DNA of 49,883 bases, from NCBI RefSeq assembly GCF_003480315.1, contig NZ_QUIV01000014.1, forward strand, positions 1,429 through 51,311, given 5' to 3'. Source of the DNA: Clostridium sp. AM33-3 (GTDB taxonomy: Bacteria > Bacillota > Clostridia > Lachnospirales > Lachnospiraceae). The first letter of the stretch is position 1. Each line of letters starts with the position of its first letter. The position numbers and the translations under genes were made by a program. Below are positions 1 to 9,047 of this stretch, piece after piece. The notes beneath the pieces were generated by a model, which saw nothing but the letters and a program-made list of their open reading frames with translations, made no database searches and was not told the origin of the DNA.

Positions 1-591
1 GATTTTCATGAATAGTCCTGCTTTTTTCAATACCGGTCGCACTGCCATATACACCACTACAACTACAATGGTTCCGACAATCGCATTGACCAGGGTTGCT
101 CCTGCTGCCCAGGTTGCCATGATCTTTGCTGCGGAGGATTCTACACCAAGAATATAGTTCTTGTAGAAATATCCGACGATCGGATCCATAACAACGTTGA
201 AGCCCAGGCCTGCAACGGATGCGATCAGCGACCACTTCATGATATATCTGCTGTCATGATCCTCTGTGATGTGTGCGATCTTATGTGCTACAAAACCTGC
301 GATCAGACCGATGCAGAGCTTCAGGATGAAGGTTTTCGGAGCACTGGTGATATACACCGGATCCAGAAGATCCGCAATGGTCATCCCCAGGGAACCTGCC
401 ACACCACCGTAGCCGCCGCCAAGAAGCAGGGCTGCGAGAACACAGAATGCATTGCCGATATGCAGTGCCGTAGTATCACCGCCCGGAGTCGGGATCGGAA
501 TTTTTAAGAATGTAAAGGCCACATAACACAGGGCCGCCATCAGCGCTGTAAGCACCAGCTTGTATACTTTGTCGTTTTCTCTGTTTTTCAT
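1..591 (-). CDS. ECF transporter S component (substrate-binding membrane subunit), 3' end outside window
   Basis: The reading frame opens at an ATG at 591 behind an AAGGAG ribosome site and runs without a stop to base 1, so 197 codons are visible and the C-terminus is cut by the window edge. The product is very hydrophobic, with several membrane spans. It begins MKNRENDKVYKLVLTALMAA and carries the motif PTPGGDTTALHIGN followed by a glycine-rich LLGGGYGG segment, typical of integral-membrane S components of energy-coupling factor vitamin transporters. Such proteins bind the vitamin and dock onto a shared EcfT/EcfA module, none of which is seen here. It lies 134 bases downstream of thiN on the same strand. 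A thiamine-precursor substrate is therefore possible, but that is inference from position only; riboflavin or another vitamin is equally open. Confidence 0.8.
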   Translation of the reverse strand, partial: MKNRENDKVYKLVLTALMAALCYVAFTFLKIPIPTPGGDTTALHIGNAFCVLAALLLGGGYGGVAGSLGMTIADLLDPVYITSAPKTFILKLCIGLIAGFVAHKIAHITEDHDSRYIMKWSLIASVAGLGFNVVMDPIVGYFYKNYILGVESSAAKIMATWAAGATLVNAIVGTIVVVVVYMAVRPVLKKAGLFMKI

Positions 592-725
592 AATCATTCT
601 CCTTGCTGCTTTTGTAGGACACAGGACCGCCTCAGATTTTTCAGGCAGTCTTTGTATGCCGCTTATCATATCACGCAAGTGGAATGATATTAATAGCCAG
701 TTTTAATATTTTTAGCCAGTCCAGT

Positions 726-1382
726 TTAATCGTGGGATTCGATACAGATCAGAATGCCCTCTTCCAGGGTAATTGCAGCGGTATCCTCCGCGATCTCATT
801 GCTGATACAAAGCCCCACTTCTTCACCACGGTAAATGGTCTTATCCTTGAGCGGATACTTAAATCCGGTCAGTGTAATTCCGGTCACCTCTTCCGTGTAG
901 GGAGCAAAAGAAACATATTTTCCCCACTGCGTCTCCCTGGAAAAGGTACGGGCACCATCCAGCAGGCTCAGACGATTCTGCGCATCCACGATATAAGCGG
1001 CAATTCCCCGCTCTATACAGGTTTTCAGTGCATGGATGTTGCCGATCATATGGTCAATACGGCCACCGGTAGCACCCAGGAACACGATTTCATCACAGGA
1101 AAGGGTCAGAGCCCGGTTTCTTGCAAGCTCTGTGTCTGTCTCATTCTTCTCCGGCTTATGCTGCTCCCATACAATAAACGGGTACTGGCGGAATTCTTCC
1201 CGTATCTCGTTTGATACAGAATCAAAGTCCCCGACAATATAGTCCGGCACCAGCCCCAGTTCTTTCACGGCTTTCAGACCGCCATCCACTGCAATGATCT
1301 TATCAAATGTTTCTTTCTCCAAAAAGGAGCGGGCGAAAGCCAGGTCCAGCTTTCCGCCCGTTATGATCAGACATCTTCTCAT
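726..1382 (-). CDS. thiN: thiamine diphosphokinase
   Basis: Cytosolic enzyme that transfers pyrophosphate from ATP to thiamine, giving thiamine diphosphate. The 218-residue length matches the family. Visible motifs are VDGG (32-35), GDFDSV (51-56), the acidic NETDTELA stretch near residue 80 and GATGGRIDH (103-111), which form the ATP/thiamine site in this family. Its ATG overlaps the rpe stop codon (ATGA), so translation is probably coupled to rpe. This is the last gene of the long minus-strand cluster before the S-component gene, and the rpe-thiN order is the usual Firmicute arrangement. The cofactor made here is needed by the pyruvate:ferredoxin oxidoreductase encoded near 28,500. Confidence 0.96.
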   Translation of the reverse strand: MRRCLIITGGKLDLAFARSFLEKETFDKIIAVDGGLKAVKELGLVPDYIVGDFDSVSNEIREEFRQYPFIVWEQHKPEKNETDTELARNRALTLSCDEIVFLGATGGRIDHMIGNIHALKTCIERGIAAYIVDAQNRLSLLDGARTFSRETQWGKYVSFAPYTEEVTGITLTGFKYPLKDKTIYRGEEVGLCISNEIAEDTAAITLEEGILICIESHD

Positions 1383-2044
1383 TTGTTTGCTTCCTCATGA
1401 AAGATTTCTAAAAATGCCTTTACATTAGCCGCTGCATCGTTCTTATACACTGCACTGCCTGCCACAAAGACATTAGCTCCTGCATCCATCAGTTCCCGGA
1501 CATTGCCAAGACCCACACCGCCGTCTACCTGAATATCGGTCTGCAGGCCGCGTTCATTTAACATAGCACGCAGCTTTCTGATCTTATCTAGGGTATAGGG
1601 AATAAACTTCTGCCCTCCAAATCCCGGATTCACGGACATAAGAAGAATCATGTCCACCTGATCGAGGACACAGGAAAGGGTTTCCACCGGAGTAGCCGGA
1701 TTTAAGGCCACCCCCACCTTCATGCCAAGTTCTTTGATCTGGTTGATGGTGCGGTCTAAGTGACGGCAAGCTTCCTGGTGTACACAGAGGAGATCTGCAC
1801 CTGCTGCTTTCAGATCAGCCGCATAGCGTCCCGGCTCCTCCACCATCATATGAACGTCAAAAACCTTGTCCGTACAGGAACGGACACTTTGAATGACCGG
1901 CATGCCAAAGGAAATGCTCGGCACAAACATACCGTCCATCACATCAATGTGGATGTACTGGGCGCCTGCCTCGGACACAGTCTGAATTTCCTTTCTCAAA
2001 TTTCCAAAGTCTGCTGCAAGAATGGATGGTGCTAAAATGTACAT
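1379..2044 (-). CDS. rpe: ribulose-phosphate 3-epimerase
   Basis: Interconverts ribulose 5-phosphate and xylulose 5-phosphate in the pentose phosphate pathway. This is a 221-residue TIM barrel. The N-terminus MYILAPSILAADF is the family signature, His32 and Asp34 in HIDVMDG are metal/catalytic residues, and His65 in VFDVHMMVE follows. A C-terminal phosphate-binding segment (DAGANVFVAGSAVY) is present. It overlaps thiN by four bases and starts 24 bases after the rsgA stop. The link with rsgA and the PASTA kinase is conserved across Firmicutes and probably reflects shared expression rather than shared chemistry. Confidence 0.97.
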   Translation of the reverse strand: MYILAPSILAADFGNLRKEIQTVSEAGAQYIHIDVMDGMFVPSISFGMPVIQSVRSCTDKVFDVHMMVEEPGRYAADLKAAGADLLCVHQEACRHLDRTINQIKELGMKVGVALNPATPVETLSCVLDQVDMILLMSVNPGFGGQKFIPYTLDKIRKLRAMLNERGLQTDIQVDGGVGLGNVRELMDAGANVFVAGSAVYKNDAAANVKAFLEIFHEEANK

Positions 2045-2068
2045 GATGTGTTACTCCTTGATTCTCTC

Positions 2069-2950
2069 TTAATATTTTCTGCGGTTCTTCAGTTCCTGGT
2101 ATAGCAGCCCATAATTGTCGTACCGGCTTTGACTGATCTTTCCTTCAGCCAGTGCCGCTTTCACGCCGCACACCGGCTCCCCGATATGGACGCAGTCCCT
2201 CTGGAATCTGCATTCCGCCTCATAAGCCTCAAATTCCGGGAAATAATCTTTCAGTTCCTGCGGTTCGATCTCTTCCAGATACATAGAAGAAAATCCCGGT
2301 GTATCCATGAGATACGTATCCTCCTCCACACAGAAAAGCTCCGCGTGACGGGTGGTATGTTTCCCGCGCTTAATCTTCTCGCTGATGCTTCCGGTCTCCA
2401 TCGCTGCCTCCGGCTGAAGAAGATTGGTCAGGGACGATTTGCCCACACCGGACGGACCGGCCAGGATCGTGGTCTTCCCGCGCAGATAATCCCGCACAGC
2501 CTCCACACCGGATTTCTCGTACGTGCTGACAAACATGACCGGATATCCGGCCTGCTCATAAATGCTTCTGTACTCCTGCTGCTTTGCCCCGTTTTCCAGA
2601 TCTGTCTTATTAAAACAGATGGTCACAGGAATATCCTGAACTAGCATCATGATCAGAAAACGGTCCAGCAGGTTAAAGTTCGGATCCGGCTGGGTAATTG
2701 CAAAAACCACCAGTGCCTGGTCCACATTGGCCGATGCCGGACGTATCAGCACATTTTTCCGTGGAAGTATCTTATCGATATTTCCCTCCAGGGCTGTCTC
2801 GTCCAGCACCGTAAATTCCACGTTGTCTCCCACGACCGGCTTGATGCCCCGGTTGCGGAAAACTCCTTTTGCCTTGCAGGCATATACCTTATCATGTCCG
2901 TCGTGGATATAATAAAAGCCTGCGATTCCTTTAATGATTTTTCCTGTCAT
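2069..2950 (-). CDS. rsgA: ribosome small subunit-dependent GTPase RsgA
   Basis: Circularly permuted GTPase that checks late maturation of the 30S subunit. The 293-residue protein has an N-terminal OB-fold (about 1-70), then the G4 motif NKTD (114-117) ahead of the G1 P-loop GPSGVGKS (165-172) and G3 DTPG (216-219). That G4-G1-G3 order is diagnostic of the permutation. A C-terminal zinc knuckle follows with Cys247, Cys253, His255 and Cys261. It lies 14 bases after prkC. The product is a known target of PASTA kinases in other Firmicutes, which fits its place beside the kinase and phosphatase. Confidence 0.97.
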   Translation of the reverse strand: MTGKIIKGIAGFYYIHDGHDKVYACKAKGVFRNRGIKPVVGDNVEFTVLDETALEGNIDKILPRKNVLIRPASANVDQALVVFAITQPDPNFNLLDRFLIMMLVQDIPVTICFNKTDLENGAKQQEYRSIYEQAGYPVMFVSTYEKSGVEAVRDYLRGKTTILAGPSGVGKSSLTNLLQPEAAMETGSISEKIKRGKHTTRHAELFCVEEDTYLMDTPGFSSMYLEEIEPQELKDYFPEFEAYEAECRFQRDCVHIGEPVCGVKAALAEGKISQSRYDNYGLLYQELKNRRKY

Positions 2951-2964
2951 ATATATGATCCTTT

Positions 2965-5184
2965 TTAATCCATCGGGAAGAATGTCAGCTGGTAAGTCTT
3001 AATGACCGCGCCGGAATTCACATCTACAATTTCCAGGGTTCCCTGATCCGTCCCGTCCATGCTCTCAATGCTTGTGAAATTGACCGGAAGGAGCACGTCG
3101 CCCTTGATGGTAGTAGACTGGGTCAGAATCTTGTAATGCGGATTATCCGCAGTTCCCTGGTGCAGACGGATCTGAATGGTAACACTGGAGCTTCCGGCTC
3201 CCGGTCCGATCAGGCTGCTTAAATCATATACCTGATTGATGGACGCTACATAACGCTGATGCTTCACCTCCGGACCGCTGCTGACCACATAATCGATCTT
3301 GCTTCCTTTTGCCAACTGAGTGCCGGATGTCACGGACTGGCTGATGACAGAGCCCTTTTCCACCGTATCGCTGGACTGGGTGGATGTATTGCCTGGCATC
3401 AGATCATTCTCCGCCAGAAGCGCAATGGCCTCTTCCTCCGACTTGCCTACCAGATAGGGGGCCGGGACCTTATCCACATGCGGACCACTGCTGACATACA
3501 GATAGACCGTACCACCATCAGCCACCAGCTCCGGCTCATACCGCATGACGGTTCCTGCCTTGATGTTCTCGTTTTCCTCTTCCACCACCTGGACCTTCAG
3601 TCCTTTGCTCTCCAGAAAGCTGACTGCGGTAGTCTGATCCAGATCCGTGATGCCAAGCTTGCTCAGCTCCAGCTTGTCGGTGCCGTTGCTGATCACCACA
3701 TTCACCTGGCCACCCTTTAACACAACAGTTCCTGCCTCCGGATCCTGTCTGGCCACAATGCCTTTTTCAACATCATCAAAATATTCATAGGTTCGTTTCA
3801 TGGTCAGAGAATGCTCCTTAAGGGTACTCTCTGCCATGTTCTCAGAAAGTCCCAGTACGGATGGCATGTTGACTTCCGTATCCTTTAAGATCAGTTCCCC
3901 GGCCTCTGCCTGGCTGCTTTCTGTCTGGGAATTTCCCAGGATTCCGCTTCCCGCTTTAAAGAAAGCGCCGAGCTTTGAGAATACCACAATCAGCACTGCT
4001 ACCACCACAATGGCAGCAACAATACCTGCACCTGCCAAAAGCCGCTCAATATGCGGATTCGCCTGGTCATCCTCCTCGTTCCGTTTCCGGTGTTTTGCCT
4101 GCGGTCTGTAAGGTTTAGACGACTTTCTCCCCTGAGCTGGCAGCGGTTCTTCCTGATTGTCTTCTCCCTGACTGTTTTCTTCCTGATAAGCGTCCCAGGC
4201 AGCTTTTGCCTCCCGGTCATAATTTTCCCGGTGTTCCTGCTCCATGCGCTCCGGACGCCGAAACTGCTTGATCTGAGACAGCTGTTCACTGCTGATCTGA
4301 ACCGTTTCGCCATTTAAGGCACGTTCCTCGGCATCTGCCGGACGGTTTCCGCCCTCGGATGCCGGCCAGATCAGTGCTGCCCGCAGATCTGTGATCACCT
4401 CCTGGGCACTGCGGTAACGGCGTTCCGGTTTTTTCTCCATACAGGTCAGTATGATCCGTTCAAGACTCATTGGAATCTCCGGATTGTAAACACTGGGCGG
4501 CACCACAGCATCCTCCAGGTGCGCCAGGGCAATGGCCACCGTATTGTCTCCATCAAAGGGGACACGTCCGGTCACCATCTCATACATGGTCACTCCAAGG
4601 GAATATATGTCACTCCGCTCATCACTGAAGCCGCCTCTGGCCTGCTCCGGTGAAATATAATGGACCGATCCCATGGCCGAGGAGGTCATGGTCTGTGCCG
4701 ACACTGCTCTTGCAATGCCGAAATCTGCCACCTTCACCTTGCCATCCCGGGAAATGATCATATTCTGCGGCTTGATATCCCGGTGAATGATATGCTGCTC
4801 ATGTGCCGCCGCAATGCCCTGTGCTACCTGAATGGCAATGCCGATGGTCTCTTTAATTTCCAGCCGCCCCTTCTTCTGGATATAGCTTTTCAGGGTAATC
4901 CCCTCGATCAGCTCCATGACTATGTAATGAAGCTTTCCTTCATCGATAACATCGTAAACACTGACAATGTTCGGATGGGAAAGCCCGGCAGCAGACTGGG
5001 CTTCCATCTTAAACTTGCTGACAAAGCTGCTGTCGTTGCAGAATTCTTCCTTCAGGACCTTGATGGCCACCAGACGATTTAATTTATGACATTTGGCCTT
5101 GTAGACCACAGACATGCCGCCTGAGCCGATCTGCTCCAGGATTTCATAGCGGTCCTGCAAAAATGTTCCGGGTCTCAGTATCAT
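2965..5184 (-). CDS. prkC: membrane Ser/Thr protein kinase with PASTA repeats
   Basis: Senses muropeptides or lipid II outside the cell and phosphorylates wall, division and translation proteins inside. The 739-residue protein contains a kinase domain (about 10-270) with glycine loop GSGGMS (20-25), Lys42, catalytic loop HRDIKPQN (134-141) and DFG (154-156). A charged juxtamembrane linker (280-380) is followed by one membrane span (about 383-404). Three PASTA units (about 434-500, 502-570, 573-645) precede a C-terminal beta-rich tail of about 90 residues, longer than a minimal PASTA kinase. Its start overlaps the phosphatase stop by four bases (ATGA), so kinase and phosphatase are made together. 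The symbol stk1/pknB is also used. Confidence 0.96.
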   Translation of the reverse strand: MILRPGTFLQDRYEILEQIGSGGMSVVYKAKCHKLNRLVAIKVLKEEFCNDSSFVSKFKMEAQSAAGLSHPNIVSVYDVIDEGKLHYIVMELIEGITLKSYIQKKGRLEIKETIGIAIQVAQGIAAAHEQHIIHRDIKPQNMIISRDGKVKVADFGIARAVSAQTMTSSAMGSVHYISPEQARGGFSDERSDIYSLGVTMYEMVTGRVPFDGDNTVAIALAHLEDAVVPPSVYNPEIPMSLERIILTCMEKKPERRYRSAQEVITDLRAALIWPASEGGNRPADAEERALNGETVQISSEQLSQIKQFRRPERMEQEHRENYDREAKAAWDAYQEENSQGEDNQEEPLPAQGRKSSKPYRPQAKHRKRNEEDDQANPHIERLLAGAGIVAAIVVVAVLIVVFSKLGAFFKAGSGILGNSQTESSQAEAGELILKDTEVNMPSVLGLSENMAESTLKEHSLTMKRTYEYFDDVEKGIVARQDPEAGTVVLKGGQVNVVISNGTDKLELSKLGITDLDQTTAVSFLESKGLKVQVVEEENENIKAGTVMRYEPELVADGGTVYLYVSSGPHVDKVPAPYLVGKSEEEAIALLAENDLMPGNTSTQSSDTVEKGSVISQSVTSGTQLAKGSKIDYVVSSGPEVKHQRYVASINQVYDLSSLIGPGAGSSSVTIQIRLHQGTADNPHYKILTQSTTIKGDVLLPVNFTSIESMDGTDQGTLEIVDVNSGAVIKTYQLTFFPMD

Positions 5185-5924
5185 AAGCTCACCTCACTTA
5201 TCTGCGGTTCCACAAGAACAACCGAAATGTTATCCAGTCCGCCGCTGCGGTTTGCTGCATCCACCAGGGCTTTTGCCCGGCTTTCTACTCCATCCTCGGA
5301 ACGAATAATATATTCGATTTCCAGTTCATCCACCATATTGCTCAGCCCGTCCGAGCACATGAGGATCTGGTCACCACTCTTTAGTTTCAGCGCAAACAGG
5401 TCTGTATCGACCTGCGCGCTGACACCTACAGCTCTGGTGATGATATTTTTCTTTTCCAGATAATCTCGGCTGCCGCGCTTTAGTTTTCCCATGGCAACCA
5501 GTTCTTCCACATAGGAATGGTCTTTTGTGATCTGTTCGAGTGCTTCCCGCAGAAGATAAAGACGGCTGTCTCCGATATTTGCCACATAAAGCACGCTACC
5601 CTTGATGGTAGCCAACACCAGGGTACTTCCGGCTCCGTTCAGCTTCGGATCCCGGCTGGTACACTCATAAAGATCGCGGTTTACCTTCCGGATCCCCTCT
5701 TTTAAAATTCCATGAACGTCCCGTTCCGGGTACGGCATTTCAAAAAAACGGACCAGATTTTCCACCACAAAGTTGGAGGCAAAATCCCCCGCCTGATGTC
5801 CGCCCATGCCATCCGCCACAATAAACAGATTCTCCAGGGATCCGATGGATTTTGTGCAGGCGTAAACAGAATCCTGATTCATGCTCCGCTTCTGGCCTAC
5901 ATCTGTCAGTGCATATGCCTCCAT
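5181..5924 (-). CDS. prpC: PP2C-family Ser/Thr protein phosphatase
   Basis: Cytosolic Mn/Mg-dependent phosphatase that reverses phosphorylation by the adjacent PASTA kinase. The 247-residue length is standard for the bacterial single-domain type. PP2C motifs are visible: NQDS (17-20), DGMGGH (38-43), GSTLVLA, NIGDSRLYL, ILMCSDGLSNMV and DNISVVLV, which carry the metal-binding aspartates. The start follows a strong AAAGGAGGAATC ribosome site located inside the rlmN stop region, three bases after the rlmN stop. It is translationally coupled to prkC. Confidence 0.96.
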   Translation of the reverse strand: MEAYALTDVGQKRSMNQDSVYACTKSIGSLENLFIVADGMGGHQAGDFASNFVVENLVRFFEMPYPERDVHGILKEGIRKVNRDLYECTSRDPKLNGAGSTLVLATIKGSVLYVANIGDSRLYLLREALEQITKDHSYVEELVAMGKLKRGSRDYLEKKNIITRAVGVSAQVDTDLFALKLKSGDQILMCSDGLSNMVDELEIEYIIRSEDGVESRAKALVDAANRSGGLDNISVVLVEPQISEVSL

Positions 5925-5927
5925 GCT

Positions 5928-6980
5928 TCAGATTCCTCCTTTGCTTTCCTCTTCCAGAAAGCTCTTTCTCAGCTGGCCGCAGGCGCCATTGATATCGCGT
6001 CCCATTTCCCGGCGGACCGTCACGTTGATGCCGTTCTTCTCCAGATAAGACTTGAACGCTTCGATCGCCTTCCGGTCTGACTGGCGGTAATCCCGCTCTT
6101 TAATAGGATTGACCGGGATCAGATTGACATGACCGTGCATGTTTTTGAGCAGGGACGTAAGTGCCTTCGCCTCATCCAGGTTATCATTGACGCCACTTAC
6201 CAGACTGTACTCGAAGGTCAGACGGCGGCCGGTCTTCTCGAAATAGGTCTGGCAGGCCGGCAGGATTTCCTTTAAGCTATAGCGGTTTGCGATCGGCATC
6301 AGAGTCTTTCGCACCTCGTCATTCGGTGCATGCAGTGACAAAGCCAGGGTGATCTGGATATTCTCCTCTGCCAGCCTTAAGATATTCGGCACGATACCGC
6401 AGGTTGAGAGCGTAATATTTCTCTGGCTGATATTCAGCCCGTTTTCATCTGAGATCATGCGTAGAAAACGGATCACATTGTCATAGTTGTCAAGCGGTTC
6501 TCCGGAACCCATGATCACGATATTGGAAACTCGTTCCCCGGTCAGCGTCTGGATCCGGTAAATCTGGTCCAGCATCTCTGCCGTTGTCAGGTTCCGCTCA
6601 AGACCGTCCAACGTAGAAGCACAGAAGCGGCAGCCCATACGGCAGCCTACCTGAGAGGATATACAAACGCTGTTGCCATGATGATACTGCATCCACACAC
6701 TCTCAATGACATTGCCGTCCTCCAGACGGAACAGATATTTGCGGGTGCCGTCAATCTGGGAGATTTTCACATCTGCCGGATACAGTGCAGTCAGCGTAAA
6801 CTGTTCTTTTAATTTTTCGCGCAGCGGCTTGGACAGATTACTCATCTCATCAAAATCCGTCACCAGCTTCTGATGAAGCCACTGGTAAATCTGTTTTGCC
6901 CGAAATGGTTTATCTCCCATCTGCCGGATGAGCTCAGTCAGCTCCTCCAGAGTCAGGGATTTGATATCTAGCTTTTCCAT
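5928..6980 (-). CDS. rlmN: 23S rRNA (adenine-2503-C2)-methyltransferase RlmN (radical SAM)
   Basis: Radical SAM enzyme that methylates A2503 of 23S rRNA (and A37 of some tRNAs). The 350-residue protein carries the iron-sulfur motif with Cys113, Cys117 and Cys120 in VGCRMGCRFCAS, the GEPLDNYDNV segment, and the catalytic C-terminal Cys near 334 in NGACGQL. The ribosome site AAAGGAG is about 12 bases from the ATG, rather long spacing. It begins nine bases after the rsmB stop, so two rRNA modification enzymes are adjacent. A Cfr identity is unlikely because gene order and length match housekeeping RlmN. Confidence 0.95.
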   Translation of the reverse strand: MEKLDIKSLTLEELTELIRQMGDKPFRAKQIYQWLHQKLVTDFDEMSNLSKPLREKLKEQFTLTALYPADVKISQIDGTRKYLFRLEDGNVIESVWMQYHHGNSVCISSQVGCRMGCRFCASTLDGLERNLTTAEMLDQIYRIQTLTGERVSNIVIMGSGEPLDNYDNVIRFLRMISDENGLNISQRNITLSTCGIVPNILRLAEENIQITLALSLHAPNDEVRKTLMPIANRYSLKEILPACQTYFEKTGRRLTFEYSLVSGVNDNLDEAKALTSLLKNMHGHVNLIPVNPIKERDYRQSDRKAIEAFKSYLEKNGINVTVRREMGRDINGACGQLRKSFLEEESKGGI

Positions 6981-6989
6981 AATAATCTG

Positions 6990-8330
6990 CTACTCCTTTC
7001 TCCGGAACGCGGAGATAAAGAACCCATCGCATGGGTATCTGCCCGGAAGAAGCTGAATATATCCGTCTTTCATGGTTTTTTCTGCCACCTGGCTTCCAAA
7101 CGCTCCTTCCAGGCTCAGCGGTTCAAACGGAAGCGCTTCTAAAATCCAGTTTCTCTGATCTTCATTCTCCAGATGATCGATGGTACAGGTGCTGTAGATC
7201 AGCTTTCCGCCCGGCTTAACATATTTCCAGACTACAGACAGAATGTCCCGCTGGAGTTCTGCCAGTTCTTCCAGGTCTTCCTTTGTCACCTGGTACTTGA
7301 TATCCGGCTTCCTGCCGATGATGCCGAGCCCTGAGCACGGGAGATCCGCGATTACGATATCTGCCTGCTCATCCCAGGACGGATCTTCCTCCAGTGCGTC
7401 CCACACCTCAGCCCGGATATTGGTAAATCCGGTCCGGCGGATGTTATCCTCCACCAGAAGGATCTTCTGCTCCGTTAAATCGCGGACAAGGACCTCTCCG
7501 GTTCCGGCGAGCTTATCCGCAATATGCAGACTCTTTCCGCCGGGAGCTCCGCACACATCCAGAACCCTGTCTCCGGATTTCGGATCTGCCGCCTCTCCCA
7601 CAAAGGATGAACTCACATCCTGCACTGTGATCCAGCCTTCCCGAAAGGCCTTAACGGCATCCAGATAATCGTATCCGGAAAGAAGCAGGGCATGCTCTGC
7701 CAGCGGATTCCTCTGCACGGTGACACGATCCTGTTCCAGACTCGCGAGGATCTGTTCCATGGAAGCCCGGTCCAGGTTACAGCGTACGCAAGTCGGGCGT
7801 TCCTCTAAGAATGCCTGCATCATGCGCTCCACAGTCTCTGCCGGGTACTGCTGTTTCCACAGTTCAATAATCCAGTCCGGCATGGAATACTTTCGTGACC
7901 AGTCGGTGAAAACAAAAGTTTCCTTTTCCCTGGAAATGGTGCGCAGTACACCGTTCACAAAACCTTTCAGGCCGTGGAACTTCCGTTTTACCGCAAGTTT
8001 CACCGCCTCATCACATACTGCACTGTCCGGGATCCGGTCCATCTGTAAGATCTGGTACACAGACATACGGAGAATGGTGCGGATCACCGGTTTCATTTTC
8101 TTCACTTTTATTTTGGAGCACTGATCGATCACTGCATCGATGGTGAGAAGATACTCGATCGTTCCTTCCACAACTCTTGTGACAAACGCACGGTTCTGTT
8201 TTTCCAGATACTGGTGCTTATCCAGTGCTTTTTTTAATACTACATGGCTGTAACCGCCGTTTTCCAGGATCTCCATAAGAATATCCAGGATCAGTTCCCG
8301 CTCCTTCGTCGGGCCACTCTGCTTAGTCAT
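6990..8330 (-). CDS. rsmB: 16S rRNA (cytosine-967-C5)-methyltransferase RsmB
   Basis: Methylates C967 of 16S rRNA. I place the start at the ATG at 8330 (MTKQSGPTKE; 446 residues). A TTG 18 bases upstream is also in frame, but the GGAGG ribosome site lies between the two and is spaced 11 bases from the ATG. The N-terminal NusB-like RNA-binding domain covers about 1-135. The methyltransferase has the SAM motif CGAPGGKS (260-267), Cys332 in PCSGLG and Cys382 in STCT, the two catalytic cysteines. Its start overlaps the metallopeptidase stop by eight bases. Confidence 0.95.
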   Translation of the reverse strand: MTKQSGPTKERELILDILMEILENGGYSHVVLKKALDKHQYLEKQNRAFVTRVVEGTIEYLLTIDAVIDQCSKIKVKKMKPVIRTILRMSVYQILQMDRIPDSAVCDEAVKLAVKRKFHGLKGFVNGVLRTISREKETFVFTDWSRKYSMPDWIIELWKQQYPAETVERMMQAFLEERPTCVRCNLDRASMEQILASLEQDRVTVQRNPLAEHALLLSGYDYLDAVKAFREGWITVQDVSSSFVGEAADPKSGDRVLDVCGAPGGKSLHIADKLAGTGEVLVRDLTEQKILLVEDNIRRTGFTNIRAEVWDALEEDPSWDEQADIVIADLPCSGLGIIGRKPDIKYQVTKEDLEELAELQRDILSVVWKYVKPGGKLIYSTCTIDHLENEDQRNWILEALPFEPLSLEGAFGSQVAEKTMKDGYIQLLPGRYPCDGFFISAFRRKE

Positions 8331-9045
8331 TTCGTCTGCGTCCTCCAAACAGGATGATCAGCCGCGCAAGCTGTAAAATGGAAGCAGCCGCGGCTGCCAC
8401 ATAGGTGAGCGCTGCTGCACCCAGCACCTTCCGGGTGCCATCTACCTCGTCCCCCCGGAGAATGCCAAGGCTGTCCACCAGCTGCACCGCGCGGGAGGAA
8501 GCATTGAACTCTACCGGCAAGGTGATGATCTGGAATAATACAGCCAGCACAAACATCCAGATACCAATCTCAATGAACGGAGTCAGTCCGATAAAAAAGC
8601 CCAGGATGATGAGGGGCAGGGAAATTTTGCTGCCAAGGTTTGCGATCGGCACAAAAGCGGAACGCAGGCGCAGCGGCGCATACCCCACATTGTCCTGAAT
8701 GGCATGTCCGCACTCATGGGCTGCCACGCCAACGGCTGCGATGGATGTGCTGCCGTAAACAGACTCCGACAGATTGACCGTCTTCGTCCGCGGATCATAG
8801 TGATCAGTAAGCTGTCCCCGCACCGGCCGGACCGTCACGTCGTAGATGCCCTGGGACTGCAGCAGGCGTTTTGCTGCCTCCGCGCCGGTCATCCCGGTCA
8901 TGCTGCGCACACGGGAATAGCGCTGGAACGTACTGTTCACTTTGGATGATGCCCACAGTGATAACAGGGCACCGATATAAACAAGGATCATTGTCGGATC
9001 AAACAGGCTGTAGCCCAGCCCGTAGTAACCATAGCCACCGTACAT
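8323..9045 (-). CDS. membrane zinc metallopeptidase (YugP-like)
   Basis: 240-residue membrane protein of the neutral zinc metallopeptidase family often called YugP. The zinc-binding catalytic motif HECGH is at 110-114. Hydrophobic stretches near 17-33, 139-165 and 218-236 are likely membrane spans, and the N-terminus is rich in Gly and Tyr (MYGGYGYYGLGY). The substrate is unknown. The gene sits between fmt and rsmB, three bases or less from fmt, an arrangement frequent in Clostridia. The start follows AAAGGAG with nine-base spacing. Confidence 0.9.
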   Translation of the reverse strand: MYGGYGYYGLGYSLFDPTMILVYIGALLSLWASSKVNSTFQRYSRVRSMTGMTGAEAAKRLLQSQGIYDVTVRPVRGQLTDHYDPRTKTVNLSESVYGSTSIAAVGVAAHECGHAIQDNVGYAPLRLRSAFVPIANLGSKISLPLIILGFFIGLTPFIEIGIWMFVLAVLFQIITLPVEFNASSRAVQLVDSLGILRGDEVDGTRKVLGAAALTYVAAAAASILQLARLIILFGGRRRND

Positions 9046-9047
9046 GA

